Shown: positions 43,232 to 53,726 of the stretch, in pieces
Numbering within the stretch: the first letter of the stretch is position 1
Layout of the letters: each line of letters opens with the position of its first letter
Source of the DNA: Natronoarchaeum philippinense
GTDB lineage: Archaea > Halobacteriota > Halobacteria > Halobacteriales > Natronoarchaeaceae
Reading direction: 5' to 3'
Assembly: GCF_900215575.1 (NCBI RefSeq)
Contig: NZ_OBEJ01000003.1
Span: 434,001-498,000, forward strand
Length of the DNA stretch: 64,000 nucleotides
Translations under genes and position numbers: made by a program
The notes under the pieces: model-generated
Told to the model about the DNA's origin: nothing
The model's input: the letters and a program-made list of their open reading frames with translations, nothing else
Databases searched by the model: none

Positions 43232-43813
43232 ATGAGTCTGGATACAGTCGTTGAGGACATTCGAGACGAAGCCCGCGCGCGTGCGGAGGACATCCGCGAG
43301 GAGGGCGAAGCCCGCGCCGAGGAGATCGTCGCAGAAGCCGAAGCCGACGCCGAGGAGACCGTTGCCGAGGCCGAGGCTGAGGCGGAGCGACAGATCGAAC
43401 AGGAGCGCGAACAGAAGCTCTCCAGCGCCAAGCTGGAGGCCAAGCAGAAGCGCCTCGAAGCTCGACGCGACACGCTCCAGTCGGTCCGAGAGACCGTCGA
43501 ATCGGAGCTCGCCGACCTCAGCGGCGAGGAGCGCGAGGAGCTGACCCGCGCGCTGCTCGACGCCGCAGAGCCGGAGTTCGACGACGCCGACGACGTGGTC
43601 GTGTACGGTCGCGCCGACGACGAGGAGCTCCTGACCGAGATCCTCGAAGACTACGACGGGTTCGAGTACGGCGGCGAGTACGACTGTCTCGGCGGCGTCG
43701 TCGTCGAGAGCGAGTCGAGTCGTCTGCGAGTCAACAACACGTTCGACTCGGTGCTCGAAGACGTCTGGGAGGACAACCTGCGAGAGATCAGCTCGCGGCT
43801 CTTCGAACAATGA
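43232..43813 (+). CDS. atpE: A-type ATP synthase subunit E
   Basis: A 193-residue peripheral-stalk subunit: an N-terminal coiled coil (ARARAEDIREEGEARAEEIV and following) and a C-terminal globular domain with DDVVVYGRADDEELL and YDCLGGVVVES. It pairs with subunit H to link A1 and Ao. The stop overlaps the atpC start by 4 bases (ATGA). Confidence 0.93.
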   Translation: MSLDTVVEDIRDEARARAEDIREEGEARAEEIVAEAEADAEETVAEAEAEAERQIEQEREQKLSSAKLEAKQKRLEARRDTLQSVRETVESELADLSGEEREELTRALLDAAEPEFDDADDVVVYGRADDEELLTEILEDYDGFEYGGEYDCLGGVVVESESSRLRVNNTFDSVLEDVWEDNLREISSRLFEQ

Positions 43814-44865
43814 GCACGAGCCAGCACGGTGCCTCGAATCCGGAGTACGTGAACGCTCGCGTTCGCTCCCGGCGGCGGAAGCTGTTCGGCGACGAGGACT
43901 ACCGCAAGCTGGTGCGGATGGGTCCCGGCGAGATCGCGCGGTTCATGGAAGAAAGCGAGTACGAGAGCGAGATCAACACGCTCGGGTCGCGCTACGGCGG
44001 CGTCGACCTGATCGAGTACGCGCTGCACGCCAACCTCGCAAAGCACTTCGACGACCTGCTGGAGTGGTCCGAGGGAACGCTGTACGACCTGATCGCGCGA
44101 TACCTGCGGAAGTTCGACGTCTGGAACGTCAAGACGGCGCTGCGTGGGATCTACACCGACGCCGACGCCGAGGCGATCCAGTCCGACTACATCCGCGCCG
44201 GCGAGTTCGACGACAGACTGCTCGACCGGCTGGCCGAAGCCGGCAGCATCGAAGACGCGATCGAACTGCTGGAGGGAACCGAGTTCTACGAACCGCTCGA
44301 CGAGGCCTACGAGGCCTTCGAGGCAGAGGGACTACTCGTCCCGCTCGAGAACGCTACCGACCGCGCGTTCTACGAGCTACTGCTCTCCGGCGTCAGCGTC
44401 GGGCCGAACGTCGAAGGGCCGAAAGCGCGCTACGTCGAGTTCCTCGAGGCCGAGATCGACTTCCGGAACGCCCTGCGGCTCTCCCGCAGCGGCGCCGATC
44501 TCGAGCCGACGGAGTTTTTCATCGAGGGCGGAACCCTCTTCGACGAGCGAACGCTTAGACAACTCGTCGGGAACTTCGACGAACTCGTCGCGCACATCCG
44601 CGAGAGCCACTACGGCGACCAGCTAGACCTCGCGCTGGACGAACTCGAAGCGGCCGATAGTCTGATCGGCTTCGAGCACGCCCTCGAGGCGGCGCTGCTG
44701 GAGTACTCCGATCAGCTGTCGAACGTCTACCCGGTGTCGATCGCCGCGGTGCTCTCCTACATCCTCGCCAAGGAGCGCGAGGTCGAGAACATCCGCGCGA
44801 TCGCACGCGGCCGCGAGGCCGGATTGGACGAGGCCGAGATCGAAGACGAGCTGGTGGTACTATGA
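43810..44865 (+). CDS. atpC: A-type ATP synthase subunit C
   Basis: The 351-residue protein is the funnel-shaped subunit C (V-ATPase d homologue) that connects the central rotor to the c ring. Conserved pieces are NPEYVNARVRSRRRKLF at the start, LIEYALHANLAKHF and, near the end, YPVSIAAVLSYILAKEREVE. It overlaps atpE and atpF by 4 bases at each end, which indicates translational coupling. Confidence 0.94.
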   Translation: MSTSQHGASNPEYVNARVRSRRRKLFGDEDYRKLVRMGPGEIARFMEESEYESEINTLGSRYGGVDLIEYALHANLAKHFDDLLEWSEGTLYDLIARYLRKFDVWNVKTALRGIYTDADAEAIQSDYIRAGEFDDRLLDRLAEAGSIEDAIELLEGTEFYEPLDEAYEAFEAEGLLVPLENATDRAFYELLLSGVSVGPNVEGPKARYVEFLEAEIDFRNALRLSRSGADLEPTEFFIEGGTLFDERTLRQLVGNFDELVAHIRESHYGDQLDLALDELEAADSLIGFEHALEAALLEYSDQLSNVYPVSIAAVLSYILAKEREVENIRAIARGREAGLDEAEIEDELVVL

Positions 44866-45191
44866 GCCAAGAAATCGCTGTCGTCGGCAGCCCGGATTTC
44901 ACCACAGGGTTCCGGCTTGCCGGCGTCCGGAAGTTCGAGAACGTCCCGGACGACGAGAAAGGCGACGCGCTCGACGACGCCGTCGAACGCGTCCTCACCG
45001 ACGAGGGCGTCGGCATCGTCGTGATGCACTCCGACGACCTCGATCACCTCTCGCGGGGCGTGCGACAGGACGTCGAGACGAGCGTGGAGCCGGTCGTCGT
45101 CACCCTCGGTGGCGGCGCGGGCAGCGGCGGACTGCGCGAACAGATCAAGCGAGCGATCGGTATCGACCTGATGGAGGAAGACGAGAGCTAA
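44862..45191 (+). CDS. atpF: A-type ATP synthase subunit F
   Basis: A 109-residue Rossmann-like protein: EIAVVGSPDFTTGFRLAGV at the N-terminus, a GIVVMHSDDL strand and a C-terminal helical tail EQIKRAIGIDLMEED. Subunit F sits in the central stalk and takes part in rotation control. It overlaps atpC by 4 bases and is 3 bases from atpA. Confidence 0.94.
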   Translation: MSQEIAVVGSPDFTTGFRLAGVRKFENVPDDEKGDALDDAVERVLTDEGVGIVVMHSDDLDHLSRGVRQDVETSVEPVVVTLGGGAGSGGLREQIKRAIGIDLMEEDES

Positions 45192-45194
45192 ATC

Positions 45195-46955
45195 ATGAGC
45201 CAAGCAACAGAATCCGAGTCCGTCCGCGAAGACGGACTCATCGAGAGCGTGAGCGGTCCCGTCGTGACCGCGACGGACCTCGACGCCCGGATGAACGACG
45301 TGGTCTACGTCGGTCACGAAGGGCTGATGGGCGAGGTCATCGAGATCGAAGGTAACGTTACGACGATTCAGGTGTACGAGGAGACGTCCGGCGTCGGGCC
45401 GGGCGAACCCGTCGAGAACACGGGCGAACCCCTGAGCGTCGACCTCGGGCCGGGAATGCTGGACTCCATCTACGACGGCGTCCAGCGTCCCCTAGAAGTG
45501 CTCGAAGACAAGATGGGCGCGTTCCTCGACCGCGGCGTCGACGCGCCGGGGATCGACCTCGACGCGACGTGGGAGTTCAACCCCACCGTCGAGGAGGGCG
45601 ACGAAGTCGGCCCGACCGACATCGTCGGGACCGTTCCCGAGACCGAGAGCATCGAGCACAAAGTGATGGTGCCGCCGGACTACGAGGGCGGTGAGGTCGT
45701 CGCCGTCGAGTCGGGCACCTACGACGTCGAGGAGACGATCGTCGAGCTGGACAACGGCGAAGAGGTCCAGATGCACCAAGAGTGGCCGGTTCGCCAGCAG
45801 CGCCCGGCCGAGGAGAAGCGAACCCCGCGCACGCCCCTCGTGTCGGGGCAGCGCATTCTCGACGGCCTGTTCCCCATCGCGAAGGGCGGGACGGCCGCGA
45901 TTCCCGGTCCGTTCGGGTCGGGCAAGACCGTCACCCAGCACCAGCTCGCTAAGTGGGCCGACGCGGACATCGTCGTCTACGTCGGCTGTGGCGAGCGCGG
46001 CAACGAGATGACGGAAGTGATCGAGGACTTCCCCGAGCTGGAAGACCCCAAGACGGGCAAGCCGCTGATGAGCCGAACCTGCCTCATCGCCAACACCTCG
46101 AACATGCCCGTCGCCGCCCGCGAGTCCTGTATCTACACGGGGATCACCATCGCGGAGTTCTACCGCGACATGGGCTACGACGTCGCGCTGATGGCCGACT
46201 CCACCTCCCGGTGGGCAGAGGCCATGCGCGAAATCTCCTCCCGACTGGAGGAGATGCCCGGCGAGGAGGGCTATCCCGCCTATCTGGCCGCTCGTCTGGC
46301 AGAGTTCTACGAGCGCGCCGGCAAGTTCGAGACGCTCAACGGCCGCGAGGGATCGGTGTCCGCGATCGGTGCCGTCTCCCCGCCGGGCGGTGACTTCTCC
46401 GAACCCGTCACCCAGAACACGCTGCGTATCGTCAAGACGTTCTGGGCGCTCGACGCCGACCTCGCCGAACGGCGTCACTTCCCCTCTATCAACTGGAACG
46501 AGTCCTACTCGCTGTATCGCGACCAGCTGGACCCGTGGTACCGCGACAACGTCGCGCAGGACTACCCCGAGCTGCGCCAGTGGGCGATCGACGTGCTCGA
46601 CGAGGAGGACGAACTCCAGGAGATCGTCCAGCTCGTCGGCAAGGACGCCCTGCCGGAGGACCAGCAGCTGACCCTCGAGGTCGCCCGTTACCTCCGTGAG
46701 GCGTGGCTCCAGCAGAACGCGTTCCACGACGTGGACACGTACTGCGAGCCGACGAAGACCTACCGCATGCTACAGGCGATCCAGACGTTCAACGACGAGG
46801 CGTTCGAGGCGCTCGACGCCGGCGTTCCCGTCGAGGAGATCCAAGACATCGACGCCGCCCCGCAGCTCAATCGTATGGGCGTCGCCGAGGACTACGAGGA
46901 GTTCATCAGCGATCTCGAAGACGACATCACGAACCAGCTCCGGGAGCTGTACTAA
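45195..46955 (+). CDS. atpA: A-type ATP synthase catalytic subunit A
   Basis: The 586-residue protein matches the archaeal A subunit: Walker [17 protein letters not shown] near residue 237, the non-homologous region after about residue 110, [18 protein letters not shown] for Walker B and arginine segment, and [17 protein letters not shown]. No intein is present. It hydrolyses or makes ATP at the interface with subunit B. Confidence 0.97.
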   Translation: MSQATESESVREDGLIESVSGPVVTATDLDARMNDVVYVGHEGLMGEVIEIEGNVTTIQVYEETSGVGPGEPVENTGEPLSVDLGPGMLDSIYDGVQRPLEVLEDKMGAFLDRGVDAPGIDLDATWEFNPTVEEGDEVGPTDIVGTVPETESIEHKVMVPPDYEGGEVVAVESGTYDVEETIVELDNGEEVQMHQEWPVRQQRPAEEKRTPRTPLVSGQRILDGLFPIAKGGTAAIPGPFGSGKTVTQHQLAKWADADIVVYVGCGERGNEMTEVIEDFPELEDPKTGKPLMSRTCLIANTSNMPVAARESCIYTGITIAEFYRDMGYDVALMADSTSRWAEAMREISSRLEEMPGEEGYPAYLAARLAEFYERAGKFETLNGREGSVSAIGAVSPPGGDFSEPVTQNTLRIVKTFWALDADLAERRHFPSINWNESYSLYRDQLDPWYRDNVAQDYPELRQWAIDVLDEEDELQEIVQLVGKDALPEDQQLTLEVARYLREAWLQQNAFHDVDTYCEPTKTYRMLQAIQTFNDEAFEALDAGVPVEEIQDIDAAPQLNRMGVAEDYEEFISDLEDDITNQLRELY

Positions 46956-46957
46956 CA

Positions 46958-48379
46958 ATGAAAGAGTATCAGACAATCACCGAGATCAGCGGTCCGCTGG
47001 TGTTCGCCGAGGTCGACGAGCCCGTCGGCTACGACGAGGTCGTCGAGATCGAGACCCCCGACGGCGACACCCGGCGCGGCCAGGTACTGGAATCGAGCGA
47101 AGGCGTCGTTGCGATCCAGGTGTTCGAGGGAACCGGCGGCATCGACCGCGATTCGTCGGTTCGCTTCCTGGGCGAGACGATGAAGATGCCCGTCACCGAG
47201 GACCTGCTCGGGCGCGTGCTCGACGGGTCGGGCAGCCCGATCGACGGCGGCCCCGAGATCGTCCCCGACGACCGCATCGACATCGTCGGAAAGGCGATCA
47301 ACCCCTACGCCCGCGAGTACCCCGAGGAGTTCATCCAGACCGGCGTCTCCGCCATCGACGGCATGAACACGCTGGTGCGTGGCCAGAAGCTGCCGATCTT
47401 CTCGGCATCCGGCCTGCCCCACAACGAACTCGCCCTGCAGATCGCCCGTCAGGCGACCGTCCCGGAAGAAGAAGACGCCGGCGACGACGACGAGGGCTCG
47501 GAGTTCGCAGTGGTCTTCGGCGCGATGGGGATCACCCAAGAGGAGGCAAACGAGTTCATGGAGGACTTCGAGCGCACCGGTGCGCTCGAGCGCTCGGTCG
47601 TGTTCATGAACCTCGCGGACGACCCCGCAGTCGAGCGGACGGTTACGCCGCGGATGGCCCTGACCACGGCGGAGTACCTCGCCTTCGAGCAGGACTACCA
47701 CGTGCTGGTCATCCTGACGGACATGACCAACTACTGCGAGGCGCTGCGCGAGATCGGCGCCGCGCGTGAGGAGGTTCCGGGCCGACGTGGCTACCCCGGA
47801 TACATGTACACGGACCTCGCCCAGCTCTACGAGCGGGCCGGCCGCATCGAGGGCCGCGAGGGCTCCGTGACGCAGATCCCGATTCTCACGATGCCCGGCG
47901 ACGACGACACTCACCCGATCCCGGACCTGACGGGATACATCACCGAGGGCCAGATCTACGTCGATCGGGACCTCAACAGTCAGGGCGTCCAGCCGCCGGT
48001 CAACGTGCTGCCGAGCCTCTCGCGACTGATGGACGACGGCATCGGCGAGGGCCTCACGCGCGAGGACCACGCCGACGTGTCCGACCAGATGTACGCCGCG
48101 TACGCGGAAGGTGAGGACCTTCGGGACCTCGTGAACATCGTCGGCCGCGAAGCGCTCAGCGAGCGGGACAACAAGTTCCTCGACTTCGCCGACCGCTTCG
48201 AGGCCGAGTTCGTCCAGCAGGGCTACGACACCGACCGCTCGATCGACGACACGATCGAGCTCGGTTGGGACCTGCTCAGCATGCTCCCAAAGGAGGCCCT
48301 CAACCGCATCGACGAGGACCTCATCGCGGAGCACTACCGCGAGGACGAGGGAGAAACCGTCGAAGCGACCGCCGACTGA
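46958..48379 (+). CDS. atpB: A-type ATP synthase subunit B
   Basis: The ATG at 46958 ([20 protein letters not shown]) gives a 473-residue non-catalytic subunit. It lacks Walker A and carries the subunit B landmarks [37 protein letters not shown] and [19 protein letters not shown]. It follows atpA by 2 bases. Subunit D, which normally follows in archaeal operons, is not found after it. Confidence 0.97.
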   Translation: MKEYQTITEISGPLVFAEVDEPVGYDEVVEIETPDGDTRRGQVLESSEGVVAIQVFEGTGGIDRDSSVRFLGETMKMPVTEDLLGRVLDGSGSPIDGGPEIVPDDRIDIVGKAINPYAREYPEEFIQTGVSAIDGMNTLVRGQKLPIFSASGLPHNELALQIARQATVPEEEDAGDDDEGSEFAVVFGAMGITQEEANEFMEDFERTGALERSVVFMNLADDPAVERTVTPRMALTTAEYLAFEQDYHVLVILTDMTNYCEALREIGAAREEVPGRRGYPGYMYTDLAQLYERAGRIEGREGSVTQIPILTMPGDDDTHPIPDLTGYITEGQIYVDRDLNSQGVQPPVNVLPSLSRLMDDGIGEGLTREDHADVSDQMYAAYAEGEDLRDLVNIVGREALSERDNKFLDFADRFEAEFVQQGYDTDRSIDDTIELGWDLLSMLPKEALNRIDEDLIAEHYREDEGETVEATAD

Positions 48380-48475
48380 TCGCACTCAGTTCACCGGCTC
48401 CGGTCGATCAACCGGAGACACCTGCGGTTCATTTTAGCCAAGGCCCCCACCCCGAACAGCGTCGTACGTGGGTTG

Positions 48476-48724
48476 CTAGCCGTCGTTCCACCGACCGTCG
48501 TCACGAGTGTCCCAGCCGACCGCGTCCGGATCGTCCCGCTCTGTGTCGGAGCGATCGGTCGTCTCAGCGGCGCCACCGCGTCCGCCGCGCTCTCGGGCCT
48601 TGCGCTCGGCCGTCTCGCGGTCGACGATCTCGGGATCGGCCGTCTCGCTCGCGATGAGGCCGTACAGAACAAACGTCGCGCCGACGCCGAGTGCGAGCAC
48701 CGCGATGACGCCGACTCCGGACAT
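48476..48724 (-). CDS. Small membrane-anchored acidic protein, 82 aa
   Basis: One N-terminal helix (GVGVIAVLALGVGATFVLYGLI) is followed by a highly charged tail (VDRETAERKARERGG) ending DDGRWNDG. It converges on atpB and is divergent from the zinc-ribbon gene. The helix plus acidic tail is common for haloarchaeal small membrane proteins of unknown function. Confidence 0.65.
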   Translation of the reverse strand: MSGVGVIAVLALGVGATFVLYGLIASETADPEIVDRETAERKARERGGRGGAAETTDRSDTERDDPDAVGWDTRDDGRWNDG

Positions 48725-48791
48725 AGTGTTAACGTTTCGAACGTATCATTTGAGCATAAAGGTTTTGTCGGTGCAGACTCCCATTCGAAAT

Positions 48792-49004
48792 ATGAGCCCT
48801 CCACAGACCGACGAGAGAGGCTGTCCAAAATGTGGCCACACCGAAACGGAACTCGACAGCATCTCGACGACCGGCGGCGGCCTCTCGAAGATGTTCGACG
48901 TACAGAACAGGTCGTTTCAGGTCGTCTCTTGCGTGAACTGCGGGTACGCCGAACTGTACAAGAGTTCGTCGAGCGGGAATCTAGCGGATCTGTTTCTCGG
49001 GTGA
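48792..49004 (+). CDS. Zinc-ribbon protein, 70 aa
   Basis: The start at 48792 (MSPPQTDERGCPKCGHTETE) yields two Cys pairs, CPKC and CVNC, the second in SFQVVSCVNCGYAELYKSSS. This is the small nucleic-acid-binding zinc ribbon family widespread in archaea and bacteria. A TATA-like CATAAAGG precedes it at about 48758. Function unknown. Confidence 0.8.
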   Translation: MSPPQTDERGCPKCGHTETELDSISTTGGGLSKMFDVQNRSFQVVSCVNCGYAELYKSSSSGNLADLFLG

Positions 49005-49035
49005 CCGGCGACTGCGTCGCCGCTTCGCGGCCCCC

Positions 49036-49218
49036 CTATCGGGATGTGAGCGCGACCAGCGTTCCCGTCGCCACGCTGGCGATCAGCAACGGCACCCAGT
49101 TCCCGGTCGTCCCGGCGTGGTAGGCCGCGACGGCGGTCGCCAGCGTACCGAGGCCGAGAAGACCCAGTTCGATTCGCTCGCCGAGCGGCGTCGAACCGGC
49201 AGTCGTAGATCGGACCAT
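49036..49218 (-). CDS. Small two-helix membrane protein, 60 aa
   Basis: From ATG 49218 the protein reads MVRSTTAGSTPLGERIELGL and continues into two helices, LLGLGTLATAVAAYHAG and LLIASVATGTLVALTSR. The hydrophobic pattern is regular and AT-rich promoter sequence lies upstream (49222-49275). It has no recognisable family. Confidence 0.55.
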   Translation of the reverse strand: MVRSTTAGSTPLGERIELGLLGLGTLATAVAAYHAGTTGNWVPLLIASVATGTLVALTSR

Positions 49219-49330
49219 CAAGCGAGTATATGTGTCTCAAACTACATAAAACGGGCTGTTTTTTAGATATTTTCGGCGACAGCGTCGACCCTCCCCTCGG
49301 CGTCGTGCGGTACGATCAACGCGACGGGCG

Positions 49331-49759
49331 TTACTCGTCGTCGGGGTCGGGCAACACCAACACCGGCCGATCCGTCTCGGTTACCATCGAGGTCATCGTA
49401 TCGCCGGTCAGCAGGCGAACGAGTCGGCCGGCTTCCCGCGGCGTGAACGCGACGACGGATGCGTCGACCTCGCCGCCGTACTCGATGATCGTGTCGGCCA
49501 CGTCGGTGCCGTAGAGCACGTCCGTCGAGACGTTGCGGTCGGGGAACCGGTCGGTGACGATCTCGAAGATATGGTCTGCCACGTCTTCGCGCTGCTCGAC
49601 CGAGGCCTTGTCGGGCGCGCCGCCGGCCTTCTCGATCACGTGGACGGCAACGATCTCGCAGTCTTCGGGGAGATGCGGTTCGATAGCCCGGCAGGTCGAT
49701 CGTGCGTCGTCTTCGCTGGCGAGCGGAACGAGCGCGCGCTCGAACAGTGGCGTCGTCAT
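49331..49759 (-). CDS. Universal stress protein, UspA type, 142 aa
   Basis: The start at 49759 (MTTPLFERALVPLASEDDAR) gives a single Usp domain with the terminal strand DRPVLVLPDPDDE. The ATP-binding loop normally GxxGxxxxxxG(S/T) is only partly conserved (TPREAGRLVRLLTGDT), so nucleotide binding is uncertain. It is 50 bp from a transporter gene that carries two more Usp domains. Confidence 0.88.
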   Translation of the reverse strand: MTTPLFERALVPLASEDDARSTCRAIEPHLPEDCEIVAVHVIEKAGGAPDKASVEQREDVADHIFEIVTDRFPDRNVSTDVLYGTDVADTIIEYGGEVDASVVAFTPREAGRLVRLLTGDTMTSMVTETDRPVLVLPDPDDE

Positions 49760-49809
49760 ACCTAGTGGTTTCCGCGCACCGACAAAAACAGTACCGTCGT
49801 CGGGCGGCG

Positions 49810-52089
49810 CTACCGACCGAACAGTCGTTCTTTGAGCGAGCGACTGTGGGCCTTCTCGGTTAGCAGCACCGAGCACTCGACGTCATCGAGCACGTCGAGC
49901 ACGAGCGACTGGTTCACCAGCCGCGAGAGCAGGCCGCGCTCGGTCGCACCCATCACCATCATCGTCGCATCGGCGGATGCTCGTTCGATCGCTTCCTCGA
50001 CATCGCCGCTCTCGACGAGTACCTCAGCGTCGTCGAGGCCGTGGTCGGCTGCCCAGTCGTCGATGAACGCACGCGCTTCGTCACGACCGCCTTCGTCGGC
50101 GACGTGGAGCAGCGTGATCTCCGAGCCGTACTCCTCGCGCAGGAGCTTGGCGACCTCGGCGCTGAGGTCGGTGCTCGGGCCGCCGGCGGTCGGCAGCAGG
50201 ATGCGATCGGGGTCGAACCCGCGGTCCTTGAGCACGAGGAAGTCACAGGGAATGTCCTCGGTGAGCTCGTCGACGCGCGATTCGGCGCGGCCGTGGGAGT
50301 GGGGACCCCAGCCCATCACGACCTGATCGGCGTCGAGCCGACGGGCCGAGTCGAAGACCTCGTCGAACGTGCGGTGTGAGAGGACGGTGTGGGTCTCGAC
50401 GGCGGCGCCGAACGTCTCGGCGTCCTCCCGAGCGTGGTCCAGTAGCTCCTTGGACTCGGCGTCGAGCTGGCCGGCGATTTCGTCGCCGCGGTTCAGCGGC
50501 GTCTGGTCGGGGACCTGCACGATGTGGACGGCGTGGACCGTACCACCTTTCTGCTTGGCAACGGCGCTGGCGAGCGTGATCAGATCAGTCTCTGTCCGGG
50601 GATTTGCCAGCGGCACCATCACGCGGAAGTCGCCGCCGTTTGGCACGGCGGTGCCAGCGGCGTCGGGACGGACGGTGTCGGCCGCCGAGACGGCGGCGTC
50701 GGGCATCTCCTCGGAGCGGTCGATGATCCAGTCGGCGAGCACGCCGGAGCTCTCGACGCGCGAGCGCGCGTAGAACAGGTACCACAGGGCAGCGAAGGCA
50801 GCGAGCGCAGCCGAGAGTCCGATCACGAACGGCTCGATGTACGCGATGAGCGCGAACGACGAGACGGCGCCGATGATCGGGACGACGGGGTACAGCGGCA
50901 CCTGGAAGTCGGGATCGTACTCGTCGGGGTCTGCCTCGCGCATGACGATCAACGCGATGTTCAGCAGGCCATAGACGATCAAGTGCAATACCGAGCCGGC
51001 CGTCGACAGCAGCTCGATGTCACCGACCAGCAGGAAAAAGACGATGAGCCCGCCCGTGATCATGATCGACTTCGAGGGCGTCCCGAAACGCGGGTGAATC
51101 TCGTTGAGCTTCGGCGTCACGATCTTCTCGCGGCCCATCGCAAAGTTGATCCGGGACGACGAGAGGATCGACGCGTTCGCCGACGAGGCCGTCGCCAGCA
51201 GGCCGCCGATCAGCAACAGCGCCGAGCCGACGACGCCGAGATTGAACCCGAAGATGCTGTACTGGCCAAAGAGCAACTCGGCGGCGTCGACGACCGCTGT
51301 GCTGTTGTTGGCGACGAGTTCGTTCGGTACGGCCGCCAGCAACACGAGCAGGAACAGCGCGTAGATGACGGTGACGATCAGCACCGACCCGATCACTGCC
51401 AGCGGCAGGTTCCGGCCGGGATCTTTGATCTCCTCGGCGACCGACGTGATCTGGACGAAGCCGAGATACGAGACGAACACGATCGCGGTCACGGGCAGCA
51501 CTTCACTGGTCGTATCGCCGGGCGCAAGCGGTGTCAGCGAGTCGATATCGCCGTTGAGCAGTCCGACCACGGTAAACAGGCCGAGAATGCCCATCAACGT
51601 GAGGACGATCACGATCTGGAGCCCGCCCGTCTCCTTGGCGCCGACGTAGTTGATGCCGATGAACAGCAGGGCGCCGACGAGACCGATCAGCTGGGCGGCG
51701 GAGATCGTTATCGGACCGAGAGCAAGTGAGGGGACGCCGACGAGCGTGTTGACGTACTCGCCGAATCCGTACATGTAGAACGACGAGGCGAAGGCCAGCC
51801 CCAGCCAGTTGGCCCAGCCGCTGACTGATCCGAACAGGGGCCCGAGCGCGCGATTGACGTAGAAGTACGCCCCGCCGGATTTTGGCATCGCCGTGCCGAG
51901 TTCGGAAGCCGACAGCGCGGTAAACAGTGCGATCACGCCACCGAGAACGAACGTCGCCGCGGCGAGCGGACCGGCGCGGGCAACGGCGGTCCCCGGTAGC
52001 ACGAAGATGCCGGCGCCGATCATCGTCCCGATACCGATCGTCAGCGCCGACAGCAGGCCGAGGTCTTTGGCGAGCTCCTCGTCGCTCAT
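49810..52089 (-). CDS. Amino acid permease (APC) fused to two Usp domains, 759 aa
   Basis: Residues 1-440 form the APC transporter with 12 helices, starting MSDEELAKDLGLLSALTIGI and the conserved GTMIGAGIFVLPGTAV segment. Residues about 490-615 and 625-745 are two Usp domains, the second ending in TMMVMGATERGLLSRLVNQS, a complete ATP-binding-type loop. Such permease-Usp fusions occur in haloarchaea and are taken to be regulated amino acid or cation transporters. The first Usp domain has a GWGPHSHGRAES loop. Confidence 0.92.
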   Translation of the reverse strand: MSDEELAKDLGLLSALTIGIGTMIGAGIFVLPGTAVARAGPLAAATFVLGGVIALFTALSASELGTAMPKSGGAYFYVNRALGPLFGSVSGWANWLGLAFASSFYMYGFGEYVNTLVGVPSLALGPITISAAQLIGLVGALLFIGINYVGAKETGGLQIVIVLTLMGILGLFTVVGLLNGDIDSLTPLAPGDTTSEVLPVTAIVFVSYLGFVQITSVAEEIKDPGRNLPLAVIGSVLIVTVIYALFLLVLLAAVPNELVANNSTAVVDAAELLFGQYSIFGFNLGVVGSALLLIGGLLATASSANASILSSSRINFAMGREKIVTPKLNEIHPRFGTPSKSIMITGGLIVFFLLVGDIELLSTAGSVLHLIVYGLLNIALIVMREADPDEYDPDFQVPLYPVVPIIGAVSSFALIAYIEPFVIGLSAALAAFAALWYLFYARSRVESSGVLADWIIDRSEEMPDAAVSAADTVRPDAAGTAVPNGGDFRVMVPLANPRTETDLITLASAVAKQKGGTVHAVHIVQVPDQTPLNRGDEIAGQLDAESKELLDHAREDAETFGAAVETHTVLSHRTFDEVFDSARRLDADQVVMGWGPHSHGRAESRVDELTEDIPCDFLVLKDRGFDPDRILLPTAGGPSTDLSAEVAKLLREEYGSEITLLHVADEGGRDEARAFIDDWAADHGLDDAEVLVESGDVEEAIERASADATMMVMGATERGLLSRLVNQSLVLDVLDDVECSVLLTEKAHSRSLKERLFGR

Positions 52090-52259
52090 CTACCGACCTC
52101 CGCGCTTTCGCGCGATCGTTCGTCCCCGAGGTAGTCCGGACTTGCGGGATCGTCCGCTGGGGAGCGCGGTGACTGTCGAGTCGTGTTCATGTACCATCAC
52201 TGGTTACCGAGTCGTTAAGGGTGCTACGATACGCGCGAGCGCGGCGGACCGAGAAAGCC

Positions 52260-52264
52260 TTTAA
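52260..52264 (+). promoter_or_regulatory. TATA element for SRP54
   Basis: GAGAAAGCCTTTAACGA carries a BRE-like purine run and TTTAA 27-31 nt before the ATG at 52291, the leaderless spacing. Confidence 0.5.
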
Positions 52265-52290
52265 CGACTGGCAAGCCTACGTCCCCGCAA

Positions 52291-53694
52291 ATGGTACTCG
52301 ACGATCTCGGCACCTCCCTTCGGGGCACGCTCGATACGCTCCGTGGGAAGTCCCGCGTCACCGAAGAAGACGTCGACAAAGTGGTCAAGGAGATCCAGCG
52401 CTCCCTGATCCAAGCTGACGTCGACATCGCGCTGGTCCAAGACCTTTCGAGTCGGATCAAAGAGCGCTCGCTGGAGGAAGAACCGCCGGGCGGCACGTCC
52501 GCGCGCGATCACGTGCTCAAGATCGTCTACGAGGAGATGGTCGGCCTCGTCGGCGACAGCACCGACCTCCCGCTCGAAGAGCAGACGATCATGCTCGCCG
52601 GCCTGCAGGGGTCGGGGAAGACCACCTCCGCCGCGAAGATGGCGTGGTGGTTCTCGAAGAAGGGGCTCCGACCCGCCGTCATCCAGACCGACACGTTCCG
52701 GCCGGGCGCGTACGATCAGGCCAAGCAGATGGCCGACCGCGCCGAGGTGGAGTACTACGGTGACCCCGACGCCGACGACCCCGTCCAGATCGCCCGCGAG
52801 GGGCTCGAAGCGACGAGCGACGCCGACGTTCACATCGTCGACACGGCCGGTCGCCACGCGCTCGAAGACGATCTGATCGACGAGATCGAGGACATCGAAT
52901 CGGTCGTCGATCCCGACCGGAACCTGCTCGTGTTAGACGCCGCGATCGGGCAGGGCGCCAAGGATCAGGCCCAGCAGTTCGACGAGTCGATCGGCATCGA
53001 CGGCGTCGTCATCACGAAACTCGACGGGACGGCGAAAGGTGGCGGGGCGCTGACCGCCGTCGATCAGACCGACTCCTCGATCGCCTTCCTGGGGACCGGC
53101 GAGGAGGTCGCCGACGTCGAGCGCTTCGAGCCCGACGGCTTCATCTCGCGGCTGCTGGGGATGGGCGACCTGCGCCAGCTCGCCGAGCGCGTCGAGCGCG
53201 CGATGGAAGAGACCGGCCAGTCCGAGGACGACTGGGACCCCGAGGACATGATGTCGGGGTCGTTCACCCTCAAGGACATGCAAAAGCAGATGGAGGCGAT
53301 GAACAACATGGGGCCGCTCGATCAGGTGATGGACATGATCCCAGGGCTCGGCGGCGGGCTGATGGATCAGCTCCCCGATGACGCCATGGACGTGACCGAA
53401 GAGCGCATGCGCGATTTCGACGTGGTCATGGACTCGATGACCGACGAGGAGATGGAGTACCCCCGCGCCATCGGCGCCGATCAGATCGAGCGCATCTCCC
53501 GTGGATCGGGCAAGCCCGAAGAGCGGGTGCGCGAACTGCTCCAGCAGCACAAGATGATGGAACAGACCATCAAGCAGTTCCAGGGCATGGGCGACGGCGA
53601 CATGCAGCGCATGATGAAGAAGATGCAGCAGGGCGGCGGTGGCGGTGGCGGCGGCATGGGCGGTCTCGGCGGCGGCGGACAGGGGCCGTTCTAA
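52291..53694 (+). CDS. srp54: Signal recognition particle protein SRP54
   Basis: The 467-residue protein has an N domain, a GTPase G domain with [36 protein letters not shown] and [13 protein letters not shown], and a methionine-rich M domain ([18 protein letters not shown]) that binds signal peptides and 7S RNA. It ends in a glycine-rich run. It directs ribosomes to the FtsY receptor at the membrane. No SRP19 or ftsY gene is adjacent. Confidence 0.98.
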   Translation: MVLDDLGTSLRGTLDTLRGKSRVTEEDVDKVVKEIQRSLIQADVDIALVQDLSSRIKERSLEEEPPGGTSARDHVLKIVYEEMVGLVGDSTDLPLEEQTIMLAGLQGSGKTTSAAKMAWWFSKKGLRPAVIQTDTFRPGAYDQAKQMADRAEVEYYGDPDADDPVQIAREGLEATSDADVHIVDTAGRHALEDDLIDEIEDIESVVDPDRNLLVLDAAIGQGAKDQAQQFDESIGIDGVVITKLDGTAKGGGALTAVDQTDSSIAFLGTGEEVADVERFEPDGFISRLLGMGDLRQLAERVERAMEETGQSEDDWDPEDMMSGSFTLKDMQKQMEAMNNMGPLDQVMDMIPGLGGGLMDQLPDDAMDVTEERMRDFDVVMDSMTDEEMEYPRAIGADQIERISRGSGKPEERVRELLQQHKMMEQTIKQFQGMGDGDMQRMMKKMQQGGGGGGGGMGGLGGGGQGPF

Positions 53695-53726
53695 ACGGCC
53701 GGTCGACGCCGCGGACGCGACGGCGT

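Noticed and set aside
45195-46955. Intein in atpA
   Set aside because: The length of 586 residues is the normal one and the P-loop region is uninterrupted.
53637-53691. Glycine-rich repeat at the 3' end of srp54 as a possible slippage site or separate repeat
   Set aside because: Gly/Met-rich C-termini are normal for haloarchaeal SRP54, and the frame is intact.
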